Source of the DNA: an uncultured Eubacterium sp.
GTDB lineage: Bacteria > Bacillota > Clostridia > Lachnospirales > Lachnospiraceae
Assembly: GCA_910579145.1 (NCBI GenBank)
Contig: CAJTTQ010000011.1
Span: 6,225-12,739, forward strand
Length of the DNA stretch: 6,515 bases
Direction of reading: 5' to 3'
The first letter of the stretch is position 1. Every line of letters starts with the position of its first letter. Made by a program: the position numbers and the translations under genes. The notes under the pieces were generated by a model. It saw nothing but the letters and a program-made list of their open reading frames with translations, was not told the DNA's origin and ran no database searches. Positions 5,753 through 6,515 of this stretch are shown in pieces.

Positions 5753-6515
5753 CTAAAATGAGATTCCATTCTTTTTCATAAGATTTCTCGCACTCTCCAG
5801 AGAATCTACCCCCGTCGCGTTTTTGATCGGCGCAAACTCTTTGTCCCGTTCCACCTCAAAGGACAGGCAGTTATCCATCAGATGTATCATATCAAGCACA
5901 AGTGTTTCAAATTTATAACCATTTGGCTGCTCTGGTTTTACATATTCACCAACCTCATTTATATAGGGAATCTTTTTCTCCACCACATGAAGCGGTAAAT
6001 GTTGTTCCACTATTTCTACAAGTGTATCCACCTGGAACAGATAATTCAGGATCACACCGTAATTGTAGAGGAGCTTCCCTTCCCCATCCCGTGAATGAAT
6101 GATCTCATCCGTCATCTCATAATATTCTACAATTGACGGCTTGCCATCCTCCAGACACAGGACGCCAACTCTCTCATTCGGGTCTGCCTTCGCCACGACC
6201 TTCGCCCCGCAGACACACTTATTTTCCAGTACAGCTCCTACAAATACCGGGTCAGCGATCTTCTGAAGAACGTTGTCCACCGCGAAGACATTCAGCCACT
6301 CGACGCCGAATTCCCTCACCTGATCCAAAAGCCCCGCTTTTACGAGGGAGACAAACCATCCACCATTTCCGTTCGGCGAAGTGGATACCTTACCCTTTTC
6401 CTCCATATAGAATTTCCCCTCATAGCTGACAGAGGGCGCCATCTGCTGGACAAAAAAGAATACATACCGCGGATCATAGCCAAAATAATTTTTCTCCTTA
6501 AAAAAGGAAACCGTA
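5753..6515 (-). CDS. Eukaryotic-type UDP-N-acetylhexosamine/UDP-sugar pyrophosphorylase (UDPGP family), C-terminal part
   Basis: The frame continues upstream of the first in-window ATG (6442) with no stop to the right edge, and the extra 24 codons (FFKEKNYFGYDPRYVFFFVQQ) are clearly family sequence. The gene is therefore cut by the window and 6442 is not its start. The 253 visible residues match the UAP1/AGX family: EEKGKVSTSPNGNGGWF (about 38-54) corresponds to the nucleotide-sugar-binding loop, then FAVDN (about 77-81), DPVFVG, CGAKVV (about 102-107), EKKIPY, PEQPNGYKFE and FAPIKNA near the end. These enzymes join UTP and a sugar-1-phosphate, typically GlcNAc-1-P, to give the UDP-sugar and pyrophosphate. 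Bacteria usually make UDP-GlcNAc with GlmU, so the true substrate here is uncertain. It lies 18 nt before rho with the same direction. The protein ends soon after the conserved domain. Stop is TAG. Confidence 0.9.
   Translation of the reverse strand, partial: TVSFFKEKNYFGYDPRYVFFFVQQMAPSVSYEGKFYMEEKGKVSTSPNGNGGWFVSLVKAGLLDQVREFGVEWLNVFAVDNVLQKIADPVFVGAVLENKCVCGAKVVAKADPNERVGVLCLEDGKPSIVEYYEMTDEIIHSRDGEGKLLYNYGVILNYLFQVDTLVEIVEQHLPLHVVEKKIPYINEVGEYVKPEQPNGYKFETLVLDMIHLMDNCLSFEVERDKEFAPIKNATGVDSLESARNLMKKNGISF

Overview
The window is a stretch of ordinary chromosome from a low-to-mid GC Firmicute, most likely a Lachnospiraceae-type Clostridium. This rests on gene content and order (UDPGP-family gene, rho, rpmE, a DUF1385/YqhQ-type membrane protein, prmC, prfA), on Shine-Dalgarno sites of the AGGAGG type, and on protein sequence style. 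The exact genus cannot be read from it. All seven supported genes lie on the minus strand, so transcription runs from high to low coordinates.

In transcription order: (1) the 3' part of a eukaryotic-style UDP-sugar pyrophosphorylase (5753-6515), whose 5' end lies outside the window. (2) rho (3818-5734), starting 18 nt downstream and probably co-transcribed. It encodes an unusually long 638-residue Rho whose N-terminal half holds a disordered, Arg/Gln/Asn/Tyr/Gly-rich insert built from four imperfect repeats. (3) rpmE (3531-3731), zinc-binding ribosomal protein L31, with its own likely promoter between rho and rpmE. (4) A DUF1385/YqhQ-type membrane protein (2264-3400), also preceded by a candidate promoter. 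(5) prmC (1386-2267), overlapping the previous stop by ATGA. (6) prfA (320-1393), release factor 1, whose ATG overlaps the end of prmC by 8 nt. (7) After about 140 nt carrying two matching palindromes, the start of an XRE-family DNA-binding regulator (1-179), cut by the left window edge.

The genes form a block for ending gene expression: Rho ends transcription, RF1 ends translation at UAA/UAG, PrmC methylates the GGQ glutamine of release factors, and L31 is a ribosomal protein. The UDP-sugar enzyme and the membrane protein have no obvious mechanistic link to this and may be neighbours by operon history.

I do not see a new defence, mobile or RNA system here. The points most worth a second look are the repeat-built insert in Rho (possible RNA-binding, condensate or prion-like behaviour), the pair of operator-like palindromes 21 bp apart upstream of the XRE gene, and the eukaryotic-type UDP-sugar pyrophosphorylase next to rho. 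No tRNA, rRNA, CRISPR array, insertion sequence or convincing intrinsic terminator was found.
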